Positions 37,276-49,259 are shown, counted from the first letter of the stretch. The stretch is 64,000 bases of DNA from Epiperipatus broadwayi (GCA_028023455.1 JAQFVV010006840.1:239910-303909); one strand, 5' to 3'. Notes: a model not told the origin generated them from the sequence alone. Numbers and translations are program-made.

Positions 37276-37866
37276 TTGAATAATCTCAGTCTAATGAATG
37301 ACTGATAAAAAACATCAATGGATATGCCATGTGTTCAAGTAGAAATATGACTGGTTCTTTCTTCAGATATCAGTAATTCCATTTCTGAATCAATCCTATG
37401 TATTACATAGTGGCATAAGTTATTTACATATATTTTAAGACACTAGCAGGTTATAATATAAAATGTGATATGGTTTGTACCTTTTTGAATCATTTTCCAG
37501 CCATATTGAAACTTTGCAAATCACATGGAAAATGTTTTTGCAACTCAGATTAATTATTGTTATACAGAGTTTGAATCATTTCAAATGGTTTCAGTAGTAG
37601 GTTTATTTTCAATTTAAACACAATTTAATGTTGGCATGTCCATCCTTGTTTAAGGTATGAAAGACACTGTCACATATGTTTCAACTTATAAACCAGACAC
37701 ACTACAGTTTTGGAATTTTTGTGATGAATACTAAATTATATCATCATGGAACCTATGGTTTGGTTAAGATATGACATTGAAAATACTTTAAAAATAGGAC
37801 CAAACCACATTTTCACTGGAATATACTGTGTATACTGATCCTTGACTGATTAATATTAATATAACA
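37276..37866. other. AT-rich intergenic DNA
   Basis: No gene seen. Confidence 0.35.
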
Positions 37867-37985
37867 ATCATCATCATCAACCATTATCAATCCACTGCAG
37901 GATGAAGGTCTCTCCAAATTCAACCCATCTTCTCCGATCTTTAGCTTCTCTTCTCCGCATCACCCCTGCACAATACTCTACCTTA
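37867..37985 (-). mobile_element. 5'-truncated RTE LINE 3' end
   Basis: The reverse complement matches the 3' end of the LINE at 12.6-15.8 kb: tgcaggggtgatg, agaagagaagctaaagat, ccttcatcctgcagtggatt and the terminal tgatgatgatgatt. Only about 120 bp is present, as expected for incomplete reverse transcription. Confidence 0.85.
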
Positions 37986-38097
37986 GTAAGTAGGTGTTAA
38001 TAAATTTGGTATACTTTTCTAAAAATAATAATCATCATTAAGATTATAACAAAAAAACAATGAATAAATAGTGAATAATGATGAAGAAATGTGGACA

Positions 38098-38150
38098 ACC
38101 TGGCCCACTGATGAAGCTAATCAGCTGAAATGCATTGGGGGATTATTTTC
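38098..38150 (+). other. Hammerhead-like core / retroelement tail motif
   Basis: CTGATGA (38,108-38,114), a possible 4-bp stem agct-aatc-agct (38,115-38,126) and GAAA (38,127-38,130) reproduce the spacing of the conserved hammerhead ribozyme core. I cannot form convincing stems I and III around it, so it may be only a degraded retroelement tail. Confidence 0.25.
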
Positions 38151-39046
38151 ATTTTTCTTATATTTTTATTCATTTGACTGAAAGGGAACAATGTTTATCA
38201 GATTTTCGAATATAAGAAACAATAGGGATGTATAAACAAATGGGAAAGTTAAAATAATGCAATGAGTGATTGGAATATGTAATAATAAGCATATTGACTC
38301 TCAACTGAGTTTAATGTTTGATTCTGATCTAATAATTATATAAAAAATTCTAACCTAATATATAATTATTAATAAGTCATATATTTTTTCAAAAGATGGA
38401 AAATACTCATTAAGGTTATATAACAGTAATATGCTTGTAAATTAAACTATAAATAGATAAATAAAAAAACCAATAATAAAGTTATTTCAAAGGATTTGAT
38501 AATCTTGTATATCTGACAACGTAAATCTAATAGAAATGCAGTTGGATGATAATTTTTCTTTTGATGATATCTTCTTGTTTGAATAAAAGTAATATTTAGA
38601 AGATTTTCCAATAAACGTACTTATTGATAATATATCAAGCATCTTGAAATCTTATTTCTTTAATAGTAGACTTTCCTGTAGATAAGAAATCTAACTTATG
38701 AACAATCTCTATGAGTCTTACTAAAAACAATATGAAAAAACATCACTATATTGCACATACTAGAAAAATTTATACCTATTGTGTTATGTCAAATTTTCGT
38801 TCTATTTAAAAACTCAAAAAACTAAAACAAACCTTCATTAAATAAAAGTTTGTAAAGTACATTACTTACTTTATATAGTATGTAATTAATGTGATTTGAA
38901 CCTAGACTTTCAAGCTCCCTATAGTTATTTTTTCAGCTAGTGTGATTTGACCAATCAGAAGTGCTATAATTAAAGATAATATATTTTTATTGTTCCTTCT
39001 CCTCATCTATAATATTTGACTACAACAATGTATATTACTGCCAAGA
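38151..39046. other. AT-rich intergenic DNA
   Basis: No gene seen. Confidence 0.35.
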
Positions 39047-39326
39047 CAATTGATCTTAATTATAAACAGTGAGGATTGCCAATTCCTCTACAAGCTTTAT
39101 GATAAATGCTTAGCCAGAGCCAGCACTTAAAATATCTCTGTCAGGAACCCCTCCCCAAACCCCTGACCATGGTTTCGTGCTTTGGCACTCCTCAGAGAGG
39201 TGTCAGGGTAGGTTCAGACACTAGATCATAAAGCTTGTAGAGGAATTGGCAATCCTCACTGTTTATAACTTACAAGCTTAAGAGATAGGGTCATGTGATC
39301 TATGAATTGATCAATTGATCTTAATT
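39047..39326. mobile_element. Perfect 43-bp-arm hairpin flanked by 15-bp direct repeats
   Basis: The left arm 39,060-39,102 and right arm 39,226-39,268 are exact reverse complements. The 123-base loop resembles the core of the repeats at 30,950 and 33,960 (ccccaaac...ctcagagagg...agacactagatc). An exact 15-bp direct repeat, caattgatcttaatt, occurs at 39,047-39,061 and 39,312-39,326 and could be a target-site duplication. Confidence 0.7.
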
Positions 39327-39441
39327 GTTTGAAATATTTCAAATTGCATAGAAAAACAGTCATAAACTGCACCCATGCTGCATGATATAAATATTAATGT
39401 TTCTATAATAAATTTAGACTTAGTTTGATAATGGTATTTAT

Positions 39442-39830
39442 ATATTGGACTATTTCCATCATCTAATATAAGTATTGAATGTCTTTAGAAAAAAATAAAA
39501 TTATTTAAATATTCCAAATACTTTCAACTGTTAGTAATAGCACACAGATTAAGATATGCATGATATTTTGAGAGGTATTATTAACCTCTCTTCAGCAGCT
39601 GTTGATGGTCTCACCAGTGAGAGTACTATCATGGAAATCAAACCTGAACCCTTAATTTTTGAGTATTGAATTTTAAGGTAATATTCTAACCAACTGAGCC
39701 ATCCTGCCAAAGCCAACAGTCAGTAGAAATTTCATTTTCTTATCTATGAGATTCCTCCTAATTTCTCCATTTTTTCTAAGAGAAAAGTTGATTAGTGATT
39801 TCCATACATTATGTATATCCACACTAGGTT
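39442..39830. mobile_element. Head-to-head tRNA-like fold-back element, copy 2 (left half)
   Basis: Starts ttggactatttccatcatcta like the other copies. It contains a minus-strand tRNA-like segment near 39,680-39,715 (reverse complement gcaggatggctcagttggtt, an A-box match) and continues into the central spacer also seen at 26,430-26,510. The right arm is missing or unrecognisable. Confidence 0.6.
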
Positions 39831-40724
39831 GACATATGGAATTGTCCACCATTGTTATGTGAGCAGCTTATTTAAATTTTCTTTTTTGTACCTTTTTTCT
39901 CTATCCAATATTTTTCAATTTTCTCAGTTGAAAATATGTTCATTGGTACATGGTTTGCTACTTTAGACACATCAGTTTTTTTTCTTCTAATCATCCCTTT
40001 GTGTTCTTGCACACAAAACTATTTTTAAATTTTGTGGTCTGCTTTTTATTATTCCCTTCTCCTTGTCCAATTATTTATTAAATATATTGTTTTCTATTGT
40101 CAAAAAATGGCTTTTTAATGGTTAAATCATCTTATAAAACATTTCTTATGACGCAAATGATCTATCATTACTCTTTTTACCTAACTGCTTGTAAACAAAA
40201 TGTTTTTTGTGTGTGCCTTTTATAAATTGTATTATAAGTTTTTTTGATAATTATTCTAAAACAAGAAGTTAGGAATTTAAATTTATTAGCATAATAAAAA
40301 ATTTTAAATTTCATTTATTTAAATAATTATAAAAGATAGATTTCTTCTATATTTTTTTTCGATAACTGATAAATATATTTTGGAAATATATTTTCAAAGT
40401 TTTGTTCATATGAGTGTATATATATTATTTCATAATATATGTTATTATAATTAATATTTACAAGGATTAAACTCTGCCATGCTCACAACTTTGACATTAA
40501 CCAATTCATATAAATACATTGATAATTATTATCAGTCATTTATTAATATAAAAATTATAATATTCCTAGCCCTCGTATAAACTTTAAATCCAGTTAAATA
40601 TTCATTTTAAGCTGTACTGTGTTTTCAATAAATAAAAACACTTGGAATAAATAATCCAATTTTGTTACTTTTTACATCTGTAAAAACATTTTTCGGTATA
40701 TTTTTAATAATTTGATAGTGATAA
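39831..40724. other. AT-rich intergenic DNA
   Basis: No gene seen. Confidence 0.35.
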
Positions 40725-40840
40725 ATACTGAGCCAAGAAATTATGACCTGGGTTAACTGAAAAGTGCAAGTTTGGTATGAAATGTCTCTTGGGACCACTT
40801 AACTTTTTAGATGCTTTTATTTATATGCTTCAAGAATGTG
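40725..40840 (+). repeat. Half copy of the fold-back family at 36,880
   Basis: tatgacctgggttaactga...atgaaatgtctcttgggacca matches 37,083-37,140 in order and orientation. The opposite arm is not present. Confidence 0.55.
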
Positions 40841-41107
40841 TGTTGGAATAAAACAATTAAGCACATCAAAAAATATATATGATGCTATATTCATATCACA
40901 GAACACTCACTCCAACTACATTACTGAGAATTATTTTTCAGGCAAATCGATAATGAATCATTTTAATAAACATGCAAATAGAGTGTTTACTTTTTATTTA
41001 TCACTGCTCCTTCAAGCAGTAGTAAGTTATTTATGTGATGTTGAAATTAGTAAACTACATTCAAGTATTAGAGATTTTATAGTAAAATATCAATAAAGTA
41101 TGAATTA

Positions 41108-41365
41108 TTATTATACCACTAAAAATCACATGATCACTATCTCATACTAGCACATAATTGTTATTAAACAAAGCAAAGCAAAACTCTCCATACAGTAGTG
41201 TCATCTTGTGCCAACAAGAGCAATCAATGGATGCCAGAAGGAGTAGGCACTAGATAGGGATTTTATGCACAAGCCTTCTGGCATCCATTGATTGCTCTTG
41301 TTGGCACAAGATGGCACTACTGTATGGAGAGTTTTGCTTTGCTTTGTTTAATTGTTATTATACCA
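41108..41365. mobile_element. Near-perfect 75-bp-arm hairpin derived from family 2
   Basis: The arms at 41,167-41,241 and 41,274-41,348 differ at a single position and enclose a 32-base loop. Loop and arms carry family 2 sequence (aactctccatacag, gtaggcactagatagggatt). Two nested candidate target duplications are exact direct repeats: ttattatacca at 41,108 and 41,355, and taattgttatta at 41,155 and 41,349. The arm identity suggests recent origin or gene conversion. Confidence 0.75.
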
Positions 41366-41469
41366 TAGATTTGTAATTATGAATACAAAGATTTGATTCT
41401 ATAATCATTTCTAGAGTAATTGAAGTTTATTACCATCAAGTTGGCATCTGGAATATAGTCATATTCTAA

Positions 41470-43010
41470 AGAATTTTTATTAATATAAACTTGGTTGGCA
41501 GAATGATTCCAAATCTATAAAACATTTTACAGCAGTTTTACAAAAAGTATTTTGTGTAATAAAATAGAAAACTAAGGAGGTAAAAATATGTGGAGATTTT
41601 TCAAATCATGTAGAATTTACAAATGGCATGGTTATATTAGTATATAATAATTCAGGTCTTTAGAAAATGTTAGAATAATTATCACGTAAAGGCAGAAAAT
41701 TAAGACAAAAACTAGAACAATATTCAATGGGTTTTTTTTTTTTACAAATGAAGAAAATAATGATTGACAATCCTAAATTAGAAAAAAAAATTACTACAAA
41801 ACCATAAATAGAAACATAATGGAAAATAATTATTATAGAAATTAATCTTGGTATAAGTGCTTTTGATATTAAATAACTTAAAATTAAAAGGAAACATTTT
41901 GATGTGATTGAGAAATCACTTTTAAGTAGATATTTTACTGGTTCTTTCATAAAGATCTGAGATATGGACACATAATAAAAGAACAACATTGAGGCTTCGC
42001 CATCGAAATATGGAAAAATATGTATTACAAATACCAAGTCAGAATGAAATGTTAAAAAGGCAGGTAGCAAAATTAACATTTGTTTGAAGATTTGTGATGA
42101 TGGTATATTATTAGATGTGATATGTTGGACTATTTCCATCATCTATGAGTGAATATTGAATGTATAGAAAATTTTAAACTTTATTTAAATTTACAAATAC
42201 AAACAACTTGTTAATAATAAGGTTAGTAATTACACAATGGTTTGAGTAGTAGTATTCACCACTCTTCTTCAGGTGTTACTGACCTATATGCACAGTGACA
42301 ATATTCACTTAGAAGTTGAACTTGAACCTTTAGATTCTTGCATATCGAATTTAAGGCAAATGCTCTAACCGGCTGAGCTATTCTGTCAAAGACAATATAT
42401 AGCTCAGTCGATTAATGCATTTGCCTTAAATTTGATATTCAAGAATCTAAAGGTGCGAGTTCAACTTCTCAGTGAATATTGTCACTGTGCATATAGGCCA
42501 GAAACACCTAAAGAAAAGTGGAGACTAATACTTTTCAAAACATTGTGTAATTACTAACCTATATTGTCTATTTGTGTGTTATTACTAACAAGTTGTTTGT
42601 ATTTGGAAAGTTTAAATAAAGTTTAAAGTTTTCTATGCATTCAACATTCACTCATAGATGATGAAAATAGTCCAACATATCACACCTATTAAAATTAGCA
42701 GTATCATCAACATTTTTGAAAGAATCAAAAGTTTGAAATAAAACTGAAATAAACAGATTGCTAGAAAAAATGTCAATATATAAACAATTGAACAATTAAC
42801 CTGAATCTGAAGAAATTATAAAAAAACCTAGAAAGAGACTATATATGAAGAGAATGGTTAAGATAAAGAAGTTTGCTTAAGTAATTATAGAAGAGAAGTG
42901 ATTAAAAAAACTAGATTATTAAGGAAAAGAAATGATTATAGAAATTAGATTAAACCTGGAGAATACTTTCTGCAGTAAATTAATAATATCTGAAATATAA
43001 TGATGACTGA
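41470..43010 (+). pseudogene. Decayed RTE LINE copy, split by a fold-back element
   Basis: 41,492-42,090 aligns with the C-terminal half of the RTE ORF, from the GDS(I)S block of the reverse transcriptase onward (compare 14,896-15,500). 42,705-43,010 continues with the 3' end (compare 15,510-15,770), ending near aatatctgaaatataatgatg. Substitutions and stops are everywhere. The insertion at 42,110-42,700 separates the two parts. The ORF that can be read antisense at 41,660-42,142 is a shadow. Confidence 0.75.
42110..42700. mobile_element. Head-to-head tRNA-like fold-back element, copy 3 (complete)
   Basis: Two arms of about 280 bp are strong reverse complements, from gtgatatgttggactatttc near 42,118 to gaaaatagtccaacatatcac near 42,685, meeting near 42,397. 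Inside each arm is a tRNA-derived segment with A-box (tagctcagtcg) and B-box-like (ggtgcgagttcaa) matches on opposite strands, so the two tRNA-like heads face each other. It sits inside a decayed RTE copy, which dates it as younger than that copy. Confidence 0.75.
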
Positions 43011-43224
43011 AAAATAATAAATATTTTACAAAAAAATTTAAAGCAATGATTAAATAAAATCAATCAAATTAATCATAATCTATGAAAAATGTTTGTCTCC
43101 TATAAGAGAAGTTGATTACTTGACTCTCTAATAATATTTTACATTAATTAAGTAGCCATGTTTGATTTACTTATTAACAACCTAACTGTTAATAAAATAT
43201 TATAAAGAAACCTGCAGAGATTCC

Positions 43225-46000
43225 AATCAGGAAATAGATTCATCAGTACCAATACATTCTTCAATTCAAATAATATAACTATAGATTTTACAGTATTTAA
43301 CTATGTGGTTCATAGTTTGTTCTTGTCCACAGTTACACAGATCAGTAAGTAATGCATCCCAAATTATGAAGCAGATTGGCACAATGTTCATGTATTGTTC
43401 TGAATCTCTTGATGATATTACAGTTTAGGTCCAGTGAGATTTATTGTTTGATCTGGAAAAAGAAATTTGTTAACATCAAAAGAATTCCATTTTTAGGCTG
43501 TAATGTTTTGACAGTAAATACTATGTTGAACAACCCAAAAGGAATTCTTGTTTTGAGATGAATCACATATAGGTTAGTTATATGTGAATTGGAAGTTCAA
43601 TCTGTTTGGAAGCTTTTTATACATTTTCATTGAAGCAACATATCTTCTAACATCCGAGGAAAAATATCTGCAAAAAAACCCCCAGAAAGTCATTGCAATG
43701 GAATGTGCATGAGTAAACCAATAATATGTCTTATGATAATGTTTAACTGAATATCCAAAAGTTTCGTTGAAAAACTTTCTTTTTTAAATTGGGACACAAT
43801 ATTCATTGGCAGAATATATTACTCCTAAGACAACTATCTACATTACATTTGCATCACAATTCTAAGGTGTGCCTATTAACTTTCCAAAGAGATTATTCCT
43901 AAAAATTAATTTCAATCTAATCTTTAGATGAATGATGAAAATACTTTACACTGCAATCCTCCTAGATAAATGTGGTTAAGTTATATTTCAGTCTATTAGC
44001 ACAAAAGATTATATTTAGATTACCAGAAGATTATTGTTCGTGATGAAAACTTTAGCATACTATTTTCATTGTATTTGGAATGAAATACCAGACTTTGAAA
44101 AAGACGTTCAATCTTTTTATATCTTATGGAGACAATTTTTATTTCAGGAAAGTATATTTTAGACAAGTCAAGCAATATTATCAGAATAAATAAATTTCCT
44201 GTATTATGTTTTAAAAAGATTATCGATAAGTATATAAAATAAAATAGGTATGAAAACTGAAACTGATGGAAAACCTTTTGTAAAATTTTAAGATGTGTCT
44301 GATTATTATTTAATTTCACTTGAATTTTTCTAATGCAGAGCAGTTTGTCAAAGAAAATAATGATTTTTCTTTTTTTTTTTTATGAATTTTAAAAATTTTA
44401 GACGAGGACTATTTTCTCAAACAGAATCGTAATCATAATTTGAGATTAAGTCAATATAGATTTCACCAGGTTTTAATTTGTTTTAAAAGACTTTTGCCAT
44501 ATGTGTTATTAAAGATAAAAAAAATCCTAACAATCTTCGGTTTAAACCCATCTTGCTCCATAGGTCCATCATTTTCAACTATTGACCATTTTTTTGTTAA
44601 CATGAGTCATTCAAAAATCTTGTAAATAACACATAATAATGATATTGGTTAAAAATTAATTTGTAAAGTTTGTTTTTAAAACTGCTATAGTTTTGCAATT
44701 ATTCCAAATTTTTGGAATAGTTTTTCTAGGAATAATGTTATTGAATCATTTTGCCAACTATGATTTAGTTTTAGGTCCTAAAGTTTTATAAATCTGGATG
44801 TATGCTATTTGATCCTGAGGTCTTTCCTAATTTAAGATAATCAAGGGTAAGTTGATATTTATGGAATAGTGTTAGAGAAATTCCCTATTCTCCCCTAATG
44901 ATGTTTTTTTCTCATTCTATCAATCTTGGGTTTATTTGTCTGATGTATAAGTTTGGAAATCTTATTAGCTGAAGGTTAGTAGTTCTTTTAGAAGTAACTT
45001 TACATCCACCAAGCTTTTGTAGAAGTGATATGACATTATAACTCACCCTTTAAAGTTTGATTTCATTGGTCTCTTTTTATATTTGGGTTTTTTTTTATCA
45101 TCCAATAATTATATAGTTTGTCAGAAATTTCTGGATCATCCATTGTCAAAAATTGATTATAAAGGTCACTACTAGTTTTGTTCCAGCCTGAAATAAATTG
45201 TTTTCAAAATTCTCAAAGAATCAACTACCTGACAGTGTTTATAATCATGGAAAAAATGGAATTGGAGAAATACTATTAATATCCTTTTAAAGATATTAAA
45301 TGTATTGAGTCTAGCTAACTTTCTTTAAATTTCATCTTGAACTAATATAACTTTCAATTGTAGGAAGGTAGATTCCAAATGAAAATAGACATCCTTTATG
45401 TTCCTATTCAGTAGATAATGGTAAGCAAGTTTTGTTGAAACAAAACAAAAAACAGGATTATTTTCTGTTCCTCGATTAACAGAATGACAATCCATCTATT
45501 TTAATGCCAACTTTTGATCTTATTTCCATATACTCAAGAACTGTAGAATGAAAATCTCCAATAAATATAAAATATGTATGAAAATCTGGAAGAGAAGGGT
45601 AGGTCCAGTTTGTATTGGAAGATTTGTAAAAAAAAAAATACAAACATATAAATTTTCTATTTTGATTGTGATTACAATATCACTAGAACTATCTTCAATG
45701 GAAGTTGTTTGCTTTGTAAGATGGTTTGATACAAAAATAGCCATGTCATGTTAACAATGCATTCTTTCAAGAATTAATATAAATACAAGAATTTTAAGAA
45801 AGTGTGCAGTGTTAGAAGAATGATAAGCACCTAAAATAGGATTGCATGCATGCTGTGTAGTATCTTCATTTTTGATTTTGATAAATCATCAATATTAAGC
45901 TGAAGCAATTTTATTATACTGGATGAATATGTCATGCTAAAAAGAACATATCTTGCAAATGAAGCATTCCATGGCTTTTGTTTTAGGAGCCTAGAACTCA
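43225..46000 (-). pseudogene. Decayed Jockey/CR1-like LINE, copy 2 (endonuclease to C-terminus)
   Basis: The minus-strand order of relics is that of a LINE. The endonuclease at 45,980-45,480 includes AIFVSNHL, IEDSSSDI and a degenerate IGDFHS motif. Near 44,600-44,400 lie degraded reverse transcriptase blocks. Near 43,900-43,750 is RLKLIFRNNLFGKLIGT and IVVLGVIYSANEYCVPI, matching the conserved region after the catalytic core. Near 43,430-43,320 is NIIKRFRTIHEHCANLLHN, matching the R-x-RT-x-HGRC-x-x-x-L-HKWG block that closes such LINE proteins. Many stops, and no intact frame. Confidence 0.7.
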
Positions 46001-46179
46001 CATCTCTATAGTCCTGGGTGGCTGTCCCTTATAATACTGCCAAAGTTTGCAGTAATGTTTTTCATGTGTAATTTCATAGTTTAATTGTTTTCAACAGTGG
46101 AATTAATCATTATTAATTTTGGTTTCCATGTGGAGATTTTTAGTGTCATGTATTAATGTACATTTCTTGCAGAAAGGAA

Positions 46180-46262
46180 CATTAGAAGGCTATCATGATA
46201 AAGAGAATTAACTAATTTATTGCAAAATACATGTTTCGGTCAACAAGGCAGCATCAACATGG
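46180..46262 (-). repeat. Hairpin-GAAAC tail motif
   Basis: The reverse complement reads gatgctgccttgttgaccga followed by aacatgta, a type of tail found after retroelement ORFs. It precedes, in the same minus orientation, the 5' end of the LINE relic, so it probably belongs to another lost element. Confidence 0.4.
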
Positions 46263-46639
46263 ATAAACATCTAGCACTTCAATAAACATTAGCAACACAA
46301 ATAACTAAGATTTCACTCACCACACTCAATATTTTGTTCAATCTTGAATATAAATCCATATAGGTTTTTTTTTTTAATCAGCTAATGTAAATAACTAAGG
46401 CAGATCTTTTAATCAAACTCAGTTTTAAATAACCTTGCTTTCAAATAAACTTTTTAATATATAAATAATTATTTAATTAAATACCACATAATTGCACAAT
46501 AATTTTTGGTGTTTGTTTACTTATCTTCTTTATAAAAAAAAAATTAGGATATTTATGTAGCAGTGGTTTTGTTGGACACATGTTCTGCTAATGAACGTAG
46601 CATTAATTATCTTGAATATAATTTAATTGGTCATTTAGC

Positions 46640-47290
46640 TAAAAGCTTTCTTTGTAAATAAATGTAATGCTAATATTATTCTCTATTTTTGGTGTGTTTA
46701 ATTAAATAATTCATTACATATTTAAATGTTTATTTGAATCTAAGTTATTATAATATGATTTTGATTAAAAGATCCAGTTTATTTATTAACATTAGCTGTT
46801 ACAAAGATGATTTTTGTAGTTAAATTAATACTATAATTGCATTCAATAATTAAGATTAAATTAAACATTGTGACTAAACTAAAATAGAAATTATTGTTCT
46901 GTATTTGATTAGTCTCTCCTGGTTTTTCGTTTTTCCGATTATATCAAGTTTATTTACTTGATTTTTTCATGAAATGTATTACTTAAATATCCTAAAATAT
47001 CTATCTGCAGACAGCATAAATAAATGTAATATTAATATCATTACATATTTGTGTGGTGTTTAATTAAATAATTATTTACATGTCCAAATGTATATGTAAA
47101 AGCTAGGTTATTAAAAACGTGTTGGTTAAAAGCTCTGACTTTATTAACATTAGCCAACTAAAGGAGATTTTAAATTTGTAATATATTATTTGCAAGTGAA
47201 CTTAAAAAATAGAAACTGTGTCTTGATGTATGCATAAGAATCTTAGTTGGTTTCCAGATTCCTGATGACTACAGGTTTATTAACATAAAT
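46640..47290 (+). repeat. Tandem duplication, unit about 365 bp
   Basis: 46,650-46,930 and 47,013-47,270 are collinear: aataaatgtaat-ttaatat, gtgtttaattaaataatt, ttattaacattagc and tagtctctcctggttt/tagttggtttccag. The copies are diverged and non-coding. Confidence 0.6.
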
Positions 47291-48262
47291 ATTGTCAGCA
47301 AGAATTTTTTTTTTATTAGATGTGGTTGTTTAAATATTATAAAATATAATTGATTATTTTAATAATTCTTAATTGCTATATTACATCTGGCTGATAAATT
47401 GATTTCACTATCAATTGCTAACAATGTTGTCAAAGGTATGCTCAAAGTTCTCAAGAATACTTCATTCTCGTCTTGATCATTTGTTGAACATTGAGAGAAT
47501 TTTTAATTGATATCCTGGGAGAAGGTAGATTTCTTCCCTTTGTTTACATATACATTAAGCTATGTTTTCTTTAAAATTTTAAATATACACAGGGTATATA
47601 ACATTAATTACTCTTCCACATTAAAAAATTTTTAGAATCAGCAATAAAGAATCATGTTTGAAATTTTTAAAGATATCCCCATATCCCCACTCGTTTTTGT
47701 CAAGGCTATGGTGTTCTGAAAAAAATGGCCCTATATAATTTTTTATGAACTATAAAAAAATATATTGAAATACTGAAAAAAAGAATGAATAGTTTAAATA
47801 AGTGTGAGGCAAAATCGACACATTTAATTATTTTTAAATGTCAATTAACCATAGCATGAAAGAAAAGAGAGACTTTAATTTTTCTGACTTTGATTGGGCA
47901 ATTATCTAATAAACTATTTAATGAAAAAATTTTAATTCACAAACAACACAATTTCAGAATATCACTATAGCGTTGAGAAGGACGAGTGAGATTTTATCAA
48001 AAAAAAATTTCTATGGAGAGGATTTTGTAGCAGTGGGTAGGGATCTTTTTAAAAGTTCTAAACACATTTTTTTTGACTTTTGATCATAGGAATATGATAC
48101 AACCAACTTTTTTTAAAATTTTATTTTGTTTCTGTGAAAGCCTATTTGTTATATATGCTTTGTGGAACAAATCTCTACTTCTCAGTTAATAGTCTAAATG
48201 TCTTTATATATGCCATGGTTACATATTAATGGTTTTAAAATTTGAATACTGTGTATATTAGC

Positions 48263-48264
<2 letters not shown>
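47291..48264. other. AT-rich intergenic DNA
   Basis: No gene seen; 47,515-47,600 repeats the short sequence at 22,660-22,760. Confidence 0.35.

Positions 48265-48351
<87 letters not shown>
48265..48351. repeat. (AT)n microsatellite, about 43 units
   Basis: An uninterrupted AT dinucleotide run of about 87 bases, the longest simple repeat in the window. Confidence 0.95.
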
Positions 48352-48352
<1 letters not shown>

Positions 48353-48787
48353 TGTATATACAATAAGTATTGGCTAATAAACATATTGTAATAAAGTGTA
48401 ATTATATTCCAAATAACAGTAAATAACAAAATATATTGTTATTTGGATTTATAATTACATTTTATTATATACATATAAATTACACAATATTAGTATTTAA
48501 AATATCATTAGTAAGATTAAAAATAAAAGAAATTTCATATTTGTCAGATATAGATGTCAATTAAGTTTAGAAATACTTAGAAATAAATTTCTTATTGATC
48601 GAAATTCATTACTTCTGGCCAAAGGCATTGCAGACAAAAGGTAAAGAAGTATCTTGTTTTCCCTTAAAATGTGTTGTCATGTGCTGAAGCTAGAGGACAC
48701 TTTTATTATGTCAAGATATTTGTCATGAGTTAGTCTCACAACATTAACCATCATATGATCTATGAATAGGGATATATATATATATAT

Positions 48788-49259
48788 CATATTATTATTA
48801 CTATTTGCGGGATATTCCGTGTAGTGAAAAAGCTAAATGCTGATGAGAGAAAAATCCAATTCATCAGCTATTTATTCTCATATAAAATTAACAAATCATG
48901 ATATCAATTTTGAAAAAACAAATATTTTAGCAAAAATTGAACAATATGACTAGAGATTGCTAAGAGAAGCTATAGAGATTTTTAAAAGGCCCAAGAGCAT
49001 AAATGAAAGGTGTGAATTAAAGAAGATTAACAACATTTGGAAGAAGCTATTGGAAGATAAAATAAATTTTAAAACTTCTCAACCAATAGAATTTAAATAT
49101 GAGGAGAAAGAAAATGGTAAAAATGGTTTTAAAATCTCACGTACATTCTTATGATTTGAGAAAGAGGATGCTCTGAGGAAGGTGGCTGATATTGTACTGA
49201 AAGGTCAGCATTTAGCTTTTTCACTACACGGAATATCCCACAAATAGTAATAATAATAT
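48788..49259 (+). mobile_element. Penelope-like element fragment with inverted terminal repeats
   Basis: The ends 48,788-48,843 and 49,204-49,259 are nearly exact reverse complements (about 56 bp, core gatattccgtgtagtgaaaa). Between them, one + frame reads SAIYSHIKLTNHDINF, then ILAKIEQYD, a stop, and REAIEIFKRPKSINERCELK (48,860-49,040). This is the C-terminal part of a Penelope GIY-YIG endonuclease (S-A-x-x-x-H, H-x-I-x-F, REAIEI, then a motif resembling LN-R). A tail motif (ctgaggaaggtggctgatat) follows near 49,170. Penelope-like copies are known to carry terminal repeats in direct or inverted arrangement. The stop and 5' truncation make it dead. Confidence 0.75.

Noticed and set aside
40836-41096. 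86-aa + strand ORF
   Set aside because: No motif or codon signal; it begins in a repeat relic. Kept out for lack of support.
41660-42142. 160-aa hydrophobic minus-strand ORF
   Set aside because: It is antisense to the decayed RTE copy and crosses into the fold-back insertion.
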